A DNA stretch of 64,000 bases, taken from assembly GCF_036884255.1 (NCBI RefSeq), contig NZ_CP145605.1, positions 4,650,001 through 4,714,000 of the forward strand, in the 5' to 3' direction. The DNA is from Paenibacillus tundrae (lineage in GTDB: Bacteria; Bacillota; Bacilli; Paenibacillales; Paenibacillaceae). The notes below the pieces were generated by a model. That model made no database searches and was not told the DNA's origin. It worked only from the letters and a program-made list of their open reading frames with translations. Below, piece by piece: positions 8,759 through 17,638 of this stretch; position 1 is the stretch's first letter; every line of letters begins with the position of its first letter. Made by a program: the position numbers and the translations under genes.

Positions 8759-9193
8759 TTAGGAGCGTACAGCCGTTAAAATCTCTTGTATATTCCGTGC
8801 AAGTCCCTCATTATCATCCTGTGTAAATTGGTAGTGTCCATCAATGCCACGATGAATAATTGTATTCATGACCGGATGAGCCTCACGATCTGAAGCCACT
8901 CGAATGAGGTCGTCGGCAAAGTCTACTGCCTGTTGTTCACTATAAAGAAACGGCTTGATTAGCATTCGAATACTTAGGGCATGAGCTTGAGGCTCTCGAA
9001 GCTGATCCCGATGAGTGATGCCATATACAGCACCGAATCCAAAAGCAGCAATAACTTGTCGTTCCAGTTCTGTCGTCTGCTCCAACGGCGTGCCAATCAG
9101 TTCGCAGATTCGATTCACCATCTCCTCCAGCTCGTTCGCTGCAGCAGCTATAATTACATCATTAATATCATCAGCGTTAATAAAATCAGTCAT
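8759..9193 (-). CDS. Probable immunity protein (Imm48-like)
   Basis: This is a 144-residue soluble acidic protein. The start is the ATG at 9193 after GGAGAATTACCT; an upstream ATG at 9241 lacks a good ribosome binding site. Seen in the sequence: an N-terminal acidic segment, a helical middle with FGFGAVYGITHR, and the C-terminal motif HPVMNTIIHRGIDGHYQF. I associate this pattern with the Imm48 family of polymorphic-toxin immunity proteins, but from memory and without a search. It is the last minus-strand gene of the immunity-like island. Confidence 0.5.
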   Translation of the reverse strand: MTDFINADDINDVIIAAAANELEEMVNRICELIGTPLEQTTELERQVIAAFGFGAVYGITHRDQLREPQAHALSIRMLIKPFLYSEQQAVDFADDLIRVASDREAHPVMNTIIHRGIDGHYQFTQDDNEGLARNIQEILTAVRS

Positions 9194-9363
9194 AGGTAAT
9201 TCTCCATTTCTGAACCAGTTTGGATCCATTCTATGAATCACTTGCCCCTATTGTAACGAGATAGGGCGAACAGTTCAAATCTATCAATATGCTCGATAGA
9301 TGCTATGAATTGAAGTAAAAGGGCAAGAGCGAACAAGGTTCAGTTCATATTGTGAGCAATTAA

Positions 9364-10257
9364 CTATCTTTTATGAATGGTAGGGCCAGGAAGATTTTCG
9401 TAAGCATGAATGTTAATACCTGCCTGGTTCATGATCTCACGCAGCTTCGTCGCAAACTCCGAATAATAATAGTCTATGTTCAGACTTCCCGCATAATCTC
9501 GCAGATCATACTCGGATAACTCTACTCTTAGATCAACCAGGTCATCCACCAGTACCTTCTTGATCGCTGCATCCGTTATGGATGGATCGATATGACATTC
9601 GTTGACTAGCGTCTGTAACGTTTGTTGCAGTGTCTGCTTGTCATACGTGGGATGCGTTAACAGGAAGCTCAGATCGTATAAGTCCTTGAACCGGGGTCTA
9701 ACAATCGTCTGATGCAGCTTCCACGCAACTTGAACCGATAATGGAACTGTATACGGAACGACAAAAGGCTCTCCCATAAGCGGTTGGTACGTGAGTGGGA
9801 TCGGCGCAGCCTCCATATCCAGATTAAAGGAAATATCCAGAAATAACTCCTCTTCATAGGTATCTTCCTGTCTAGGTTCACTCGTGAAATAATAAGCTAG
9901 ATCGGTATTAATCGTTGGAAAGTCATCCGCCATCGCGTAATCAATTCTGCGCCAAAAGGCGTTCTCGCGAAAACTTCTAAACATGACACCATCGTTCAGA
10001 TCAAGCTCCGTGACCTGGATCATCCAGTCGGTAAAAAGTTTCTTGGCCTGCTGATCATCCTCGACCTTACCCATGTACAAAAAGTCGATATCCTCCGCGT
10101 CCCGAATATCTCGGTTGCTTAAATACTGTCTTGTTAACAAGCTGCCTTTCAATACAAATGGCATACCTACATGAGATGCTCTTCGTAGCAGTGCCTCTAA
10201 CGCAATAATTAATTTCTCTCCCCAGCTGAACTGGTGTAGATGCTTCACTTCAGACAT
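9364..10257 (-). CDS. Nucleotidyltransferase of the AbiEii/AbiGii toxin-like family
   Basis: This is a 297-residue nucleotidyltransferase-fold protein. The signature is visible: KGSLLTRQYL (Gly-Ser of the fold, residues 38-39) followed by the metal-binding EDIDFLY (Asp56, Asp58). Further along, VAWKLHQTIVRPRFKDLYDLSFLL matches the conserved K-D-x-x-D segment of AbiEii-type enzymes, which in known systems inactivate RNA, often tRNA, by adding nucleotides. It lies 34 bases downstream of the unknown gene at 10292-10873 on the same strand. No recognisable AbiEi antitoxin is adjacent, so a housekeeping-like or orphan role is possible. Confidence 0.72.
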   Translation of the reverse strand: MSEVKHLHQFSWGEKLIIALEALLRRASHVGMPFVLKGSLLTRQYLSNRDIRDAEDIDFLYMGKVEDDQQAKKLFTDWMIQVTELDLNDGVMFRSFRENAFWRRIDYAMADDFPTINTDLAYYFTSEPRQEDTYEEELFLDISFNLDMEAAPIPLTYQPLMGEPFVVPYTVPLSVQVAWKLHQTIVRPRFKDLYDLSFLLTHPTYDKQTLQQTLQTLVNECHIDPSITDAAIKKVLVDDLVDLRVELSEYDLRDYAGSLNIDYYYSEFATKLREIMNQAGINIHAYENLPGPTIHKR

Positions 10258-10291
10258 CTCTATTCCTTCTTTCCCCTATATGTATGTGTGA

Positions 10292-10873
10292 TTAGATCCA
10301 GCCACGATCCAGTTCTTCTCTGCTGTCATAGACACATAATTCGTACTGTTCCTTGATGAGCTCGATTCCGTTGTGTTGCAAGATATGATGTATCTGCTTC
10401 ACTGTGTTGTAGAACTGTTCAGACCTGTTATATTCTCGGACTGTTACAAATCGTATTTTGCCATTTGCATTAAGCGAGTTTCTTGAAATATGTCCACCGT
10501 TACCTTCGCATAATTCTTTTAAATGATTCACATCATCTACGTTCACTTTACCGTGCCATTCGAAATAGGGGGTGGAGTTAGCTACCATCCGCTGATGAAA
10601 GTACGTCTCCTCCTTCGCTGGAACCTCTACCTTGGTTCGCACGACCGTAAACCCGCTATCTTGGAAGCGTGCAGCCATCTGTTTAATGGTACCGTGTACT
10701 TCATCAAAATTCGTACTATGTATTACGCCTGTAATCATCGGTTGATGAATGTAATCGCCATGATCTAACACAATCATCACTGGTTTAACCTGCTCTATCT
10801 GGCAACGTTCAATAAAGCTCGCCTTCTCTTCAAGACTTAGATCATTCACTGTAATATGAAACTCAAATTCCAT
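10292..10873 (-). CDS. Protein of unknown function, 193 aa, paired with the nucleotidyltransferase gene
   Basis: I do not recognise this family. The sequence shows two roughly symmetrical halves. Each begins with a beta-rich stretch (EFEFHITVND; YFEWHGKVNVDD) and ends with a helix, and each half contains a conserved histidine, suggesting an internal duplication of an alpha/beta fold. There is no signal peptide or membrane helix. It is transcribed just before the AbiEii-like nucleotidyltransferase, with the two stop/start sites 34 bases apart. A partner or antitoxin role is possible but not shown by sequence. Confidence 0.7.
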   Translation of the reverse strand: MEFEFHITVNDLSLEEKASFIERCQIEQVKPVMIVLDHGDYIHQPMITGVIHSTNFDEVHGTIKQMAARFQDSGFTVVRTKVEVPAKEETYFHQRMVANSTPYFEWHGKVNVDDVNHLKELCEGNGGHISRNSLNANGKIRFVTVREYNRSEQFYNTVKQIHHILQHNGIELIKEQYELCVYDSREELDRGWI

Positions 10874-11048
10874 GTGCTCACTCCCTGTCGTTTCTTATGA
10901 TGTTAGGATCGTTGCGAAGATGTTAGGTGTACTACTTTACTCACAATTCTCTGGGAAACTTCCTAAATTATACATCGGTATTTTGCTAGATTTGTTTCAG
11001 TTTTCTTCAACATAGTCTTGTAAGGACTATAGATTTTTAAGTTAGTAC

Positions 11049-11516
11049 TTACCTAAGATAAGACATCTGAATATCCACAAGATTATGCAAACTAATTTCA
11101 ATTCTCATATCTTCGTTTTCATTAATGGCTGTTAATGTTGTATCTTCAATACTTAACTGTTTAATAGGATTGGTTACATCAAGAAAGATGCCCCACACCA
11201 AATAGTCGTCTGCATCTGTACAAGCAATGAAGCCTTCATTTCCCATTTGCCCATCCCCGCCATAGATCTTGCCACCTTGATAATCAATACTCGTCCATGG
11301 GTCAACCATAGTCCAGCAGTCTGCGTTATATTTCTCCACACTCTCAATCGTGGTATCACAGAGGGGAGAACAGTATATTCTGCGCTCATTGTTGTTGGGA
11401 TCGTAATAGGTCTCGATATTTAACATGATGATGTTCCCATTGGAGAAAGCAATACAATTCAGCCCGGGCAACTCACGTTGTTCGGCAGACCAATGTTTCA
11501 TTATTGAGCCGTTCAT
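11049..11516 (-). CDS. Unknown soluble protein, immunity-like by context (155 aa)
   Basis: The start is the ATG at 11516, eight bases after AAGGAGG; an upstream in-frame start at 11537 would overlap that site. The protein is acidic and beta-rich, with YGGDGQMGNEGFIACTDADDYLVWGIFLD as its central region. No signal peptide or membrane helix is present. It belongs to a minus-strand run of small unlinked genes between the toxin remnants and the AbiEii-like gene. Composition and position suggest an immunity protein, but no family is recognised. Confidence 0.6.
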   Translation of the reverse strand: MNGSIMKHWSAEQRELPGLNCIAFSNGNIIMLNIETYYDPNNNERRIYCSPLCDTTIESVEKYNADCWTMVDPWTSIDYQGGKIYGGDGQMGNEGFIACTDADDYLVWGIFLDVTNPIKQLSIEDTTLTAINENEDMRIEISLHNLVDIQMSYLR

Positions 11517-11583
11517 AGCGTTATCCTCCTTATCCATTCAATTTTATCTATGTGACAAAACATTCACTTGGTGCAATTCGAAT

Positions 11584-12093
11584 CTACATGCAAGATGGAG
11601 TCCAGTCTTTTTCACTCTCTTTAATATATGTAACATACCCATTTGCCGAAAATCGTGCATCAAGCACCCTGGTTGCGTAAGCCTTACTACATCCCTGTTC
11701 CACATGAATTTCATCCTGTAGAAACAACATAAATAGAGATTCAGACGCTCCATCATCGGACAAATATAATCCCAGTAATTCGTTGTATTGAGAACCGAAA
11801 ACCAAACCTATGTATTCGATTTTGAAAGTCAGCTTTTCTTTGCATTCCAGTAGTCCTTCGTATGTAGCGTACAAATTAAAATCATCCACATCATCTATTC
11901 GATTCGCCGATATTAACGGATTCATTCCCCTTATGTATACACCTATGACATCGCCATCACTTTTTTCAAGGAAAATAACCTGGTCTAATCGTTCATGATC
12001 CTCTTCATCCTGTAGATAAATGATATTTGCAATATCTTGTTGGCTAAAATAGTGGTCTACCTTTTTGGTAACAGACAACATATATTTGTTCAT
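11584..12093 (-). CDS. Unknown soluble protein, immunity-like by context (169 aa)
   Basis: The start is the ATG at 12093 after GTGAGGTTCTCC; the upstream GTG at 12105 is too close to that site. The protein is acidic and mixed alpha/beta, with a phosphate- or peptide-binding-like SDGDVIGVYIRGMNP segment and a C-terminal ARVLDARFSANGYVTYI. I recognise no family. It lies in the AT-rich immunity-like island with neighbours on the same strand. Confidence 0.6.
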   Translation of the reverse strand: MNKYMLSVTKKVDHYFSQQDIANIIYLQDEEDHERLDQVIFLEKSDGDVIGVYIRGMNPLISANRIDDVDDFNLYATYEGLLECKEKLTFKIEYIGLVFGSQYNELLGLYLSDDGASESLFMLFLQDEIHVEQGCSKAYATRVLDARFSANGYVTYIKESEKDWTPSCM

Positions 12094-12175
12094 GGAGAAC
12101 CTCACGATCTATTGTGGAATAATCATCATGTATTATAATTATAAAACCGAAATAAGTTTTTATGATTTAACTAGT

Positions 12176-12679
12176 TTAGTAAATGTACAATGTACCTTTT
12201 GGCCATCTTCCGTTCCATCCGCATGGACAGTGCCCTGATCTAAGAACCAGTAACATTTGTCCAAAGAAACTTGGACAACCTTTAAACTCGCCAAACGCAC
12301 GCTCAACACCAGCATTAAGCAATAACCAGGCTATTGTTCCTGCAAACTCATCTTTTATATTCTTCTTTTCAATAACATCGTTAAGTGTAGCAATAGCCGT
12401 TTTATACTGCTGTGACTCTCTTACGGCAACAACAACTGCATTAAAATCTCTAACACTATATCCTAATTTCCTCAGAATAAATTCCGCAAGACGATCTCTA
12501 CTATTGGAGATTATCGCCTCCCATTCTTCCTTATCATCCAATTCTTCTGCTGTCTCCCAGCACTCCACTTGTTGTATTGAACAAAGTAACTCCATGGCTT
12601 CGATTTTTCCGCAATTTTTAAACCAATGGATATCCTCAAATGCATTCAACAACTCTTGACTAACAATAATCTCTTTCAT
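12176..12679 (-). CDS. Unknown soluble protein (168 aa), helical with Cys-rich C-terminus
   Basis: The start is the ATG at 12679 (AAGGTGG upstream). The N-terminal 120 residues are helical and charged. The C-terminus carries the distinctive GHCPCGWNGRWPKGTLYIY tail. No family is recognised. The gene is about 48 bases downstream of the CbrC-family gene on the same strand, and the region is clearly more AT-rich than the window average, which suggests transfer together with its neighbours. Confidence 0.6.
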   Translation of the reverse strand: MKEIIVSQELLNAFEDIHWFKNCGKIEAMELLCSIQQVECWETAEELDDKEEWEAIISNSRDRLAEFILRKLGYSVRDFNAVVVAVRESQQYKTAIATLNDVIEKKNIKDEFAGTIAWLLLNAGVERAFGEFKGCPSFFGQMLLVLRSGHCPCGWNGRWPKGTLYIY

Positions 12680-12726
12680 TAAATAAACCCACCTTTGCAA
12701 ACCATTAAATATAAGCACTGTAAAAA

Positions 12727-13323
12727 TCAAGTATTATCTATATGTATTCTGTACTTCCCTTTATTTGATAAAGATTCAAACAAATACAACCCTATATCAT
12801 CAAAGATTGAATCTCTATTAAAACCGTAATTTTCATATAGTTCATTTAATGCCTCACTTAACAATAATAATTTATCTTCTATTTCTTCTATTGTTAGGTA
12901 CTTCACAAAAGCAAGAGGGAAGTTGTTTTCTGTTAACCAGTACGACTCCTGCCAAGACACATATCCAGGGGTTCTAAATAATAATTCTTCAATTGCAGGT
13001 TCTTCTGATAAGGAGACTTCATCATAACCAAGAAAATATAAAAACTTATTTGTAGATTCATCATAAGAAACCGATAGAGAAGACCCTCTGTATTCTATTC
13101 CACCTTGAAAAAAACCATTAAAATCTTTCCAAGCCTTCCCATTATGGATGCATACTGGGCAAATTCCATTCAAATCTTCGATGCTATAAAAGGGACCATA
13201 ATAGATATAATCACTAGTATTTTTGCAAACAGAGCAGTTCTTCTTTTCATAATTGACTTCAAAAATACCATTTGTGTATGCATGAGGTTGAAATCTAAAA
13301 AATGGTGTTTTCTCTAAAGTCAT
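12727..13323 (-). CDS. CbrC family protein (UPF0167)
   Basis: This is a 198-residue protein starting at the ATG at 13323 after GGAGAATGTAAT. It has the UPF0167/CbrC hallmark: PFFRFQPHAY near the N-terminus, then the zinc-ribbon-like CSVCKNTSDYIYYGPFY and GICPVCIHNGKAW. CbrC in Escherichia coli is linked to colicin E2 tolerance, and homologues are often found among polymorphic-toxin immunity genes. Its place here, among immunity-like genes beside a toxin-delivery operon, agrees with that. Biochemical activity is unknown. Confidence 0.8.
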   Translation of the reverse strand: MTLEKTPFFRFQPHAYTNGIFEVNYEKKNCSVCKNTSDYIYYGPFYSIEDLNGICPVCIHNGKAWKDFNGFFQGGIEYRGSSLSVSYDESTNKFLYFLGYDEVSLSEEPAIEELLFRTPGYVSWQESYWLTENNFPLAFVKYLTIEEIEDKLLLLSEALNELYENYGFNRDSIFDDIGLYLFESLSNKGKYRIHIDNT

Positions 13324-13663
13324 ATTACATTCTCCTATCGTTATTTTCCTTTGAATCCATAAACCCATGATAATTAACTTCTAAATTTCTGTATGCGTAC
13401 GAAGAGCGATAATTAACGATTAATTTATATTGGTGATGCACTATAGGGATGAATGATAACTTAATTCGAAATAATCCCACTTGTATGAATATTTTTTAGC
13501 ACGAAGCAGCTGTAAAAAAACAACAACACGCCAGTCAACTTGAATTTTCGCGTTGTACTGTATGTTAGGAGGATACACAGAATCTAATAGGCTAATTGAC
13601 TTCGCTAGGTTGAATTGAATTCAGAAATTCTTTAAATGATACACTCACAAAAATATTGTTTAT

Positions 13664-14452
13664 TTAACACTCATAACCATAAAAATACTTTACTCCCCTC
13701 TTCCATTCTTTTTTCGACAAATCCTCCACATATGTTATAAAATTCTTATAGTTTTTTTCATTAATTCTTGTGTAGTAATCTCCAGGTACTTTCTTTCCCG
13801 ACCAGACAGACAACAATGATGGGATCAACTCCAACTCCAGTGCTTGTTGAGTGCTAGCAGCTATTAAAACCCTTTCTATCATTTTTTTAGCTAAGTCACC
13901 AGGAAACACGAAATTTAGATTATAATAATACATTCCTATATCGTGGTCATCTCTATATTCCAAATAATATTGACCAATATCTTCTAATGTCGCATCCTCT
14001 CCCAGCTCTTCTTCAAAATCCGTATAAAAATCAATTGAATCTCTTAAAATTATAGAAGTTTCATCAATTTCATCCCACTCTTCAAGTAATGCTAGAAGAT
14101 ATGGAACAATCTCGACTGATAGCGAGGTAACTGCCGCAGAAGCAAAGGTGTTAATCACCTCAACATTAGCACTTTCCAGAAAACGAAGATTGCTTGGATC
14201 TAATAGATCATCATGATTACAAACCGAGCAGAATATTCTAATACAAAGATTCAATACAGATTCATTTTTAGTATGATTCATTAGTTGAAACAAAAGTGGT
14301 TTTTGTGTGAAGTCTCCTAATTTGAAAAGATCAATAAGATGAAATAAAATATCCTGCTCAGTATCTGCATTCAAAATTCTATCTTTAATATCTTGAATAC
14401 TATAATAGGGTTTTTCTCCATACCAAATACTGTTCATTAAATTATTATTCAC
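13664..14452 (-). CDS. HEAT-like helical immunity protein (Imm47-like)
   Basis: This is a 262-residue, strongly acidic, all-helical protein without signal peptide. The sequence begins with NSIWYGEKPYYSIQDIKDRI and continues as repeated helical pairs (LFHLIDLFKLGD; LFQLMNHTKNES; INTFASAAVTSLS; YLLALLEEWDEID). It lies immediately downstream, in transcription order, of the most degraded toxin remnant (14603-14868), so it may be the immunity gene of that lost toxin. The Imm47 assignment is from memory of the family pattern and uncertain. Confidence 0.6.
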   Translation of the reverse strand: MNNNLMNSIWYGEKPYYSIQDIKDRILNADTEQDILFHLIDLFKLGDFTQKPLLFQLMNHTKNESVLNLCIRIFCSVCNHDDLLDPSNLRFLESANVEVINTFASAAVTSLSVEIVPYLLALLEEWDEIDETSIILRDSIDFYTDFEEELGEDATLEDIGQYYLEYRDDHDIGMYYYNLNFVFPGDLAKKMIERVLIAASTQQALELELIPSLLSVWSGKKVPGDYYTRINEKNYKNFITYVEDLSKKEWKRGVKYFYGYEC

Positions 14453-14602
14453 TTTCTATCACTGCCTCTACTTTTTACTTTTCCCAATTATCTGATCAGT
14501 ATCCCTTTCCAGTTTTAATCTTCTTTCTGGAAAAAAGTTTGGCTCGCTATATCATATTCATTTCGTTGAAGTACTTGGCTACTATATTTAATTCTTGACT
14601 AA

Positions 14603-14868
14603 CTAGAGGAAAAGCCCAGACTGAACTATACCACTTGCTTGAATTTTTTTGTAAGCATCACCAATTAATTTTTTATCTTCTTCAGTCTTTGGCTTAACTC
14701 ATCAGTAGATTCTGCATGAAGCCTTTCGCCATACCGCCAGCCATCTTGAGTCCGTTTGCCAGCTTCGGCGAATTCACCATCAGATCGTTCAGCTTACCTT
14801 TTGGCTTGTTCACTAGATCCGTTGGACTGAAGTAGACTCGCAAGCTCCTTCTCCTTGCTTATGACCTT
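14603..14868 (-). pseudogene. Oldest displaced VgrG toxin-cassette remnant
   Basis: No intact gene remains in 14453-14993. Reading the minus strand from 14868 gives a degenerate copy of the VgrG C-terminal linker found at 19009-19173. After an early frameshift it reads FSPTDLVNKPKGKLNDLM and NGLKMAGGMAKGFMQNLLMS, then a stop. A different frame continues with about 28 residues (KTEEDKKLIGDAYKKIQAS...) to a stop at 14603. It therefore looks like the start of an old warhead module cut down by frameshifts and stops. A GC-rich hairpin at 14940-14982 precedes it, as in the newer cassette. Confidence 0.75.
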
Positions 14869-14939
14869 AACTAGCAATATCTAAAGTAACGTATTTCCTA
14901 TCTATGTACATCAATTCCTTGTTTACTACTGATCCAAAT

Positions 14940-14982
14940 AGGCAGGCTCCGTATTCTAACCAGAACCTGCCTGCCTTCTTTT
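14940..14982. repeat. Cassette-junction hairpin, copy C
   Basis: AGGCAGG and CCTGCCT (14940-14972) flank a loop containing GTATTCTAACCAGA, followed on the plus strand by CTTCTTTT. A near-identical hairpin is at 17443-17486. Both sit between the last gene of one cassette and the linker remnant of the next. The T run lies in plus orientation, opposite to the genes, so its value as a terminator for the minus-strand genes is unclear. Confidence 0.6.
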
Positions 14983-14993
14983 ATCAATCACTA

Positions 14994-15449
14994 TTAGACA
15001 TAATACTGAATATGTCGCTCTTTTTCAGGAATATCCTCATCCCCTAATAAATCAACCTGCGTTAAAGCATCCTTGTGTTCAAGTTCAGCAATGAATAGCG
15101 CATAGAAATCACCTGTTGTCGGATAGGTGTATAGACCATATCCTTTTGGAGAGATCAACTTGTTAACTTCTCTGATCTTCTCCGGAAGATACTTGTAGTC
15201 GAACTCTCCCAACTCTTCCAGTTCATCCGGGGTTCCCAATTCAATGTCGTGATTGAACTCGTAATCTAAGATATAGTTTACGATCTCATGGCTCTCTTCT
15301 CCCTTGTAATCCAAAAACAAAAATCTTTTGGTTTCCAGACCATAGTTCAGCATACTGAAATACGCAAGCGACTCCTCTGGATCATTCAAGATACGTTCAA
15401 CGTCTTCCGGATCTTTGAAAATCAAAGGCACCAAATCTTCCTCATCCAT
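14994..15449 (-). CDS. DUF6630-like protein, probable immunity protein
   Basis: This is a 151-residue, very acidic soluble protein. It shows FLFLDYKGEES, YKYLPEKI, PKGYGLYTYPTTGDFYALFIAELEH, a pattern I associate with DUF6630; this is memory-based. It starts 17 bases after the stop of the 325-residue gene, so the two probably form an operon with the displaced nuclease cassette upstream. A hairpin (14940-14982) follows. Confidence 0.65.
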   Translation of the reverse strand: MDEEDLVPLIFKDPEDVERILNDPEESLAYFSMLNYGLETKRFLFLDYKGEESHEIVNYILDYEFNHDIELGTPDELEELGEFDYKYLPEKIREVNKLISPKGYGLYTYPTTGDFYALFIAELEHKDALTQVDLLGDEDIPEKERHIQYYV

Positions 15450-15466
15450 GTTGTATTCCTCCTCTC

Positions 15467-16444
15467 TTATTGAAATAGTTCTCCATGTTGATTAGGAATA
15501 TATTCAGGGTAATTCTTACGATAGAATTCATCTACCATTTTGAGCAGTGGGTCTAATTCAGGATACGGTTCAGGGTCTTGTATGTTCATTTTGGCTTCAG
15601 GTGTATTCATGAGAAAATCATCAAAGTGCTCCGGATTAGGTAGTCCTTGTTTTTTTCGTACATGAAGTAAGAAGAGAATTTCATAGGGGTAAAACGCGTA
15701 ATCGAAATTGCCAAACTCCAGTGACTCTCCTAAATCTGAAGCCAAGGTAGCATGATGATCTGACATCTTAGCGATTAACTGTGTGATCTCATCCAGATCA
15801 GGTGTATTCCAACGATCCAACACTTCTCTATAGATACCAAGTTCCTCTGGAATCAAGTCACAACGCTTATCCCGATCCTCTAATGTTGATCTGGCAGCCA
15901 AATGAACATGATCGTTAGTTCCTAAAAGCGTTTTGTTAGTGTATTGTAGATACAACTCTAGCAAAAACCAAATATGTTGTTTCCAATCATTGGCCTCCAT
16001 AATGTTCTCTCCAAAATAATCCTCTATAAAATTAAAGAATAATGTTTCCTCCTTCGCCCATCCATACATATTAAAGTGAATTAGCGCGATTATGTTGGAC
16101 TCAAAAGAATAATTGATCAATTTCATTTTCGGATAACGATCTTTATAAATATGTCTACACATACATTGATATAAAGTAACTTGCTGCATTTGTTTTAATC
16201 CTATAGAACTGTTATTACCGTTGATTAAGACTTCATTTTTCCATACAGATAGCCAATAGGAGGAGATTCTATACAGATTAATTAAAAGAATATGATCTTT
16301 TCCAATATCTTGACTTTCTACTATTGGAGTATTTTCACTTTCAGCTTCTTCATATTTCAACTGAACTTTATCTAAAGTTGATTTATCCGCGAAATTTTTA
16401 AGATACCTTTTATAAGCTAATTGTAGTTTTTTTGAATTTAACAT
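15467..16444 (-). CDS. Probable immunity protein for the displaced nuclease cassette (325 aa)
   Basis: This is an all-helical soluble protein with no recognised family. Visible features are a Lys-rich helical N-terminus, SYWLSVWKNEVLINGN near residue 60, WFLLELYLQYTNKTLLG in the middle and an acidic C-terminus. It starts 17 bases after the stop of the PD-(D/E)XK-like toxin tip, which is the usual position of the cognate immunity gene in polymorphic toxin systems. The assignment rests on position only. Confidence 0.65.
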   Translation of the reverse strand: MLNSKKLQLAYKRYLKNFADKSTLDKVQLKYEEAESENTPIVESQDIGKDHILLINLYRISSYWLSVWKNEVLINGNNSSIGLKQMQQVTLYQCMCRHIYKDRYPKMKLINYSFESNIIALIHFNMYGWAKEETLFFNFIEDYFGENIMEANDWKQHIWFLLELYLQYTNKTLLGTNDHVHLAARSTLEDRDKRCDLIPEELGIYREVLDRWNTPDLDEITQLIAKMSDHHATLASDLGESLEFGNFDYAFYPYEILFLLHVRKKQGLPNPEHFDDFLMNTPEAKMNIQDPEPYPELDPLLKMVDEFYRKNYPEYIPNQHGELFQ

Positions 16445-16461
16445 TCGTTTCTCCTTAAATA

Positions 16462-17381
16462 TTATTTAAGTGCTTTACTCCAGTCTTTTACTTTCACAAT
16501 ATCTACTCCAAATCCAACTTTTGTTTTTGAAATATCTGTTTCTACTCTAACATACTCAAATTCCAAACCTGGATTTTCCTTTAACAATTTTTCGTATCTT
16601 TCATTAAAATCAGAATATCTGGAATCTTTATTTTTCAACATATTTTCGAAGTAACCTTCCCCTCCTAACTTCTGATTTGTAGAGTATGAAAAGCTTCCCC
16701 ATTCCGATGTCTTGGCCTCAATCATCGTTAATTTAGGTGGTGGGCCTTTTGATAAAAATGTCCCATCTACTCCATTTCGGCCAACTTGGAATAAATCTGA
16801 AATATCTTTGCCTAAATTGTTATCCTTAGCAATTTGTTTGGCTACTTCTTCTCCAAAGTCACCTTTATCATGATGATAATATTTTGAATTATCTATTTTA
16901 CGCTCATACCCTTCTACATTGGATAAATCATACTTGTGACTAATATCATCTGGTGTATCCAGCCTATTGGCCAGCTTACTTCGTTCTCGTTTTAATTTCT
17001 TGAGTTCTTCTTTGCTTGCCCTTCTTTTTCTCGTTTCTTAATTTCCTGATCTAAAGCGTCAACTTCTTTTTTGATTTGTTTCTGGCTTTTTCCTTTTGAT
17101 TTATTTTTCTTACCGCCACCTGTGCTACCCACAATCATCATGGCCGACAATAATATATTCGAATCCGCATAATTACCAAGCATATCTATTGCGGCAGAGA
17201 ACATCGCATCAGACATCAAATCTGCCATCAGACCATGTGTGAAATCAGTTGCTTTCGTGAGCGCGTTCCCAAGCATTGGCGACTTCATCATCAGAGCATC
17301 CAGCTTGCCTTTGAGCTTGTTCGCTAGATCTGTTGGACTGAAGTTACTGGCAGGTCCCTTTGCCTTGGTCATGACTTGCAC
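16462..17381 (-). pseudogene. Displaced VgrG C-terminal cassette with a PD-(D/E)XK-like nuclease tip, frameshifted
   Basis: The first part (17381-16992) encodes a linker nearly identical to the one in the full VgrG gene (VMTKAKGPASNFSPTDLANK...), then a hydrophobic segment and a Lys-rich stretch ending at a TAA. The frame one base over stays open from about 17037 through the ATG at 16725 to the stop at 16462. It encodes about 190 residues. The tip contains QVGRNGVDGTF followed about 20 residues later by MIEAKTSEWG, the D...ExK arrangement of a PD-(D/E)XK nuclease. A single frameshift near the A-rich GAGAAAAAGAAG (about 17022-17033) separates linker and tip. There is no VgrG body, so this is an orphan warhead that could act only by recombining with the upstream gene or by translational slippage. 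Confidence 0.72.
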
Positions 17382-17442
17382 TATCTTAGAGTACGTTTCT
17401 ATTAACTATGTACAACAAACCCTAGTTTCTATCAATTATAAG

Positions 17443-17486
17443 AGGCAGGCTCCCGTATTCTAACCAGAGCCTGCCTAATTTTTTTC
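17443..17486. repeat. Cassette-junction hairpin, copy B
   Basis: AGGCAGGCTC and GAGCCTGCCT pair around CCGTATTCTAACCA, with a following AATTTTTTT on the plus strand. It is nearly the same as the hairpin at 14940-14982, and each lies about 65-75 bases upstream (minus-strand sense) of a linker remnant. The repeat marks the cassette boundary. Confidence 0.65.
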
Positions 17487-17638
17487 ATTCGCAGTCGTGG
17501 GGTAAAGGTTTTATTAACCATAACCTTTGGAATTTTCAACTTGTTGACTTCTCTGATTTTCTTATGAAGGAAAAATCTAATTAAATGAAGCAACAACTAA
17601 TTCATACCATTTTAAAGCTCTATACCAAAGATACTAAC

